A DNA stretch of 64,000 nucleotides, from NCBI RefSeq assembly GCF_008011855.1, contig NZ_VOUX01000031.1, positions 124,001 through 188,000 on the forward strand. Reading direction: 5' to 3'. Numbering within the stretch: the stretch's first letter is position 1; the number at the start of each line of letters is the position of its first letter. A program made the position numbers and the translations under genes. This DNA is from Serratia bockelmannii. Its GTDB lineage: Bacteria > Pseudomonadota > Gammaproteobacteria > Enterobacterales > Enterobacteriaceae. The notes under the pieces are model-generated. The model was not told where the DNA came from. It worked only from the letters and a program-made list of their open reading frames with translations, and did not search any database. Positions 61,997 through 64,000 of the stretch are shown one piece after another.

Positions 61997-63106
61997 ATGC
62001 ATCACGACGAATTTTACATGGCGCGCGCCTTCGAACTGGCGCGGCTGGGGCGTTTCACCACCGCGCCCAATCCGAACGTCGGCTGCGTTATCGTGCGCGA
62101 CGGCGAAATTGTCGGTGAAGGCTATCATCTGCGCGCCGGCGAGCCGCATGCGGAAGTGCACGCGCTGCGCATGGCGGGCGACAAGGCGCGCGGCGCCACC
62201 GCCTACGTGACGCTCGAGCCGTGCAGTCACCACGGCCGCACGCCGCCCTGCGCCGATGCGCTGGTGGCCGCCGGCGTGACGCGGGTGGTCGCGGCGATGC
62301 AAGATCCCAATCCTCAGGTGGCGGGGCGCGGCTTGTACAAGCTGCAGCAAGCCGGCGTCGAAGTCCGTCATGGCCTGATGCTGGCCGAGGCCGAAGCGGT
62401 CAACCTGGGCTTCCTCAAACGCATGCGCACCGGTTTCCCCTATGTGCAACTGAAGCTGGGCGCGTCGCTGGACGGCCGCACGGCGATGGCCTCCGGCGAA
62501 AGCCAGTGGATCACCTCACCCGAAGCGCGTCAGGACGTGCAGCGCCTGCGCGCGCAGAGCGCCGCCATTCTCAGCACCAGCGCCACCGTACTGGCGGACG
62601 ATCCGTCGCTGACGGTGCGTTGGGATGAGCTGGACGCCGAGACGCAGCGCCTCTATCCGCGCGAAAATCTGCGCCAGCCGCTGCGCATCCTGCTCGACAG
62701 CCAAAATCGCATTACCCCGCAGCACCGCGTGGTGCAGCAGCCGGGCGCTACCTGGCTGGCGCGTCTGCAGGCGGATGAACAGGCCTGGCCGCAAGAGGTC
62801 GAACAGTTTATCTGCCCGGCGCACGGCGGCGGCATCGATCTGGTGGTGATGATGATGCTGTTGGCTAAGCGCCAGGTGAATTCAATCTGGGTAGAGGCGG
62901 GCGCAACGCTGGCCGGCGCGCTGCTGCAGGCTGGCCTGGTGGATGAGCTCATTTTGTACATCGCGCCGAAACTGTTGGGCGATAATAGCCGCGGCCTGTG
63001 TCATCTGCCGGGCCTGGAACGGCTGGCCGACGCGCCGGAATTCGTCTTTAGCGACGTGCGTCAGGTTGGCCCCGATCTGCGTTTGCGCCTGCGGGCGAAA
63101 CACTGA
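61997..63106 (+). CDS. ribD: riboflavin biosynthesis deaminase/reductase RibD
   Basis: 369 residues. Deaminase part with the zinc site His51-Ala-Glu53 (HAEVHAL), Cys76 and Cys85 (PCSHHGRTPPC); reductase part begins at FPYVQLKLGASLDGRTAM. Converts the GTP cyclohydrolase II product in two steps. ATG 61997 follows AAGGATC; the earlier in-frame ATG lies within nrdR. Confidence 0.96.
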   Translation: MHHDEFYMARAFELARLGRFTTAPNPNVGCVIVRDGEIVGEGYHLRAGEPHAEVHALRMAGDKARGATAYVTLEPCSHHGRTPPCADALVAAGVTRVVAAMQDPNPQVAGRGLYKLQQAGVEVRHGLMLAEAEAVNLGFLKRMRTGFPYVQLKLGASLDGRTAMASGESQWITSPEARQDVQRLRAQSAAILSTSATVLADDPSLTVRWDELDAETQRLYPRENLRQPLRILLDSQNRITPQHRVVQQPGATWLARLQADEQAWPQEVEQFICPAHGGGIDLVVMMMLLAKRQVNSIWVEAGATLAGALLQAGLVDELILYIAPKLLGDNSRGLCHLPGLERLADAPEFVFSDVRQVGPDLRLRLRAKH

Positions 63107-63213
63107 ATCTCGCGCCCGCGCGCCGGTTTTACAAAAGCGCCGCGCAGGCGATGAAAGAATATGATAGAATCCGCCCCCCTGCGGGGTATTGAACCCATTT
63201 TTAAGGAAAGCCC

Positions 63214-63684
63214 ATGAAAGTTATCGAAGGTGTTGTTGCTACTCCAAATGCCCGTGTGGCGATCGCAATTGCACGTTTTAACAATTTCATCAACGACAGC
63301 CTGCTGGAAGGTGCCATCGACGCGCTGAAACGCATTGGTCAGGTTGCTGACGACAACATCACCGTTGTCTGGGTCCCGGGCGCTTACGAGCTGCCGCTGA
63401 CGGCGAGCGTATTGGCCAAAACCGGCAAATACGACGCGGTTATCGCGCTGGGCACCGTTATCCGTGGGGGCACCGCGCACTTCGAATATGTAGCGGGCGA
63501 AGCCAGCTCCGGCATCGGCAACGTTGCGATGAATGCCGAAATCCCGGTTGCCTTTGGCGTGCTGACCACCGAAAGCATCGAACAGGCGATCGAACGCGCC
63601 GGCACCAAAGCGGGCAACAAGGGCGCTGAAGCCGCGCTGACCGCACTTGAAATGATTAATGTTATCAAAGCTATTAAAGCCTGA
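63214..63684 (+). CDS. ribE: lumazine synthase
   Basis: 156 residues. Active-site blocks [13 protein letters not shown] and [17 protein letters not shown] with the catalytic His. Forms 6,7-dimethyl-8-ribityllumazine, the last precursor of riboflavin. Also named ribH. TAAGGAAAG precedes the ATG. Confidence 0.96.
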   Translation: MKVIEGVVATPNARVAIAIARFNNFINDSLLEGAIDALKRIGQVADDNITVVWVPGAYELPLTASVLAKTGKYDAVIALGTVIRGGTAHFEYVAGEASSGIGNVAMNAEIPVAFGVLTTESIEQAIERAGTKAGNKGAEAALTALEMINVIKAIKA

Positions 63685-63704
63685 ATTTAGTTAAGGGGAA
63701 TTCC

Positions 63705-64000
63705 GTGAAACCTGCTGCTCGTCGCCGCGCTCGTGAGTGCGCTGTTCAAGCGCTTTACTCTTGGCAGTTGTCTAAAAACGACCTTGCCGATGTTGAACAC
63801 CAGTTCCTGACGGAGCAGGATGTCAAAGATGTTGACGTCGCCTATTTTCGCGAGTTGCTGTCCGGCGCGGCAGTGAATGCAGGTATGCTGGACGAACTGA
63901 TGGCGCCTTACCTGTCGCGTCAGCTCGAAGAGCTGGGCCAGGTGGAGCGCGCGGTGCTGCGCGTCGCGCTGTTTGAACTGAAAATGCGCGAGGATGTCCC
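63705..64000 (+). CDS. nusB: transcription antitermination factor NusB, 5' part
   Basis: 98 complete codons from a GTG at 63705, cut by the window end. [20 protein letters not shown] and [20 protein letters not shown] are NusB blocks. NusB with NusE binds boxA in rRNA and phage early transcripts, so it is a likely host partner of the boxA in this prophage. Confidence 0.95.
   Translation, partial: MKPAARRRARECAVQALYSWQLSKNDLADVEHQFLTEQDVKDVDVAYFRELLSGAAVNAGMLDELMAPYLSRQLEELGQVERAVLRVALFELKMREDV

Noticed and set aside
63107-63213. FMN riboswitch before ribE
   Set aside because: The 107-bp gap shows a TATGAT and a CCCC/GGGG hairpin but none of the conserved FMN-aptamer blocks.

Overview
The window comes from a high-GC enterobacterium, most likely Serratia (S. 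marcescens group). This rests on gene order and close resemblance of the host proteins to E. coli ones, not on a database search. The two flanks follow the E. coli phoR-brnQ-proY-malZ-acpH-queA-tgt-yajC-secD-secF-yajI-nrdR-ribD-ribE-nusB order. Compared with E. coli K-12 there are extra genes: a PstS-like protein, a small lipoprotein, a YbdG-type mechanosensitive channel, ggt and a 2-Cys peroxiredoxin.

A complete lambdoid prophage of about 44.1 kb (12284-56384) sits between queA and tgt. It is bounded by 23-bp perfect direct repeats, each of which is also a hairpin. Host DNA is 1-12283 and 56385-64000.

Left arm (minus strand, 12355-21850): integrase, an excisionase-like protein, a Dam-like methylase, an ANR-type regulator, Ea22-like accessory proteins, an HNH endonuclease, an SSB-like protein with a Sak4-like recombinase, an ExoX-like exonuclease, several very small genes, then a structured leader RNA with boxA and a PL promoter. 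The immunity region (21849-23435) has a LexA-like CI, Cro, CII, at least five operator-like palindromes and good PL, PR, PRM and PRE candidates. The right early operon carries an O-like initiator with an internal iteron origin, a DnaB helicase, NinB, RusA and a Q antiterminator with zinc-finger motifs.

Late region (27959-55901): PR'/tR', a holin-SAR lysozyme-Rz/Rz1 lysis cassette with likely moron genes around it, a tRNA-like element, terminase, portal, head, connector, tail tube, tape measure, tail tip and an esterase-type tailspike. Several intrinsic terminators lie inside this operon, as expected if Q antitermination drives it. An antirepressor island inside the tail genes (42562-46214) combines a C4-like structured RNA, a KilA-N protein, a P22 immI-like mnt/arc/ant set and a further antirepressor-like protein. 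The tail-assembly chaperone gene lies within this stretch.

The points most worth a second look are the left-operon leader RNA with its three-codon minigene, a DUF1883 gene and an AT-rich gene of unknown function as morons, the tRNA-like element, a gene broken at a run of nine G, and the C4-like RNA. Functions are assigned by reading motifs and remembered family features; no search was run.
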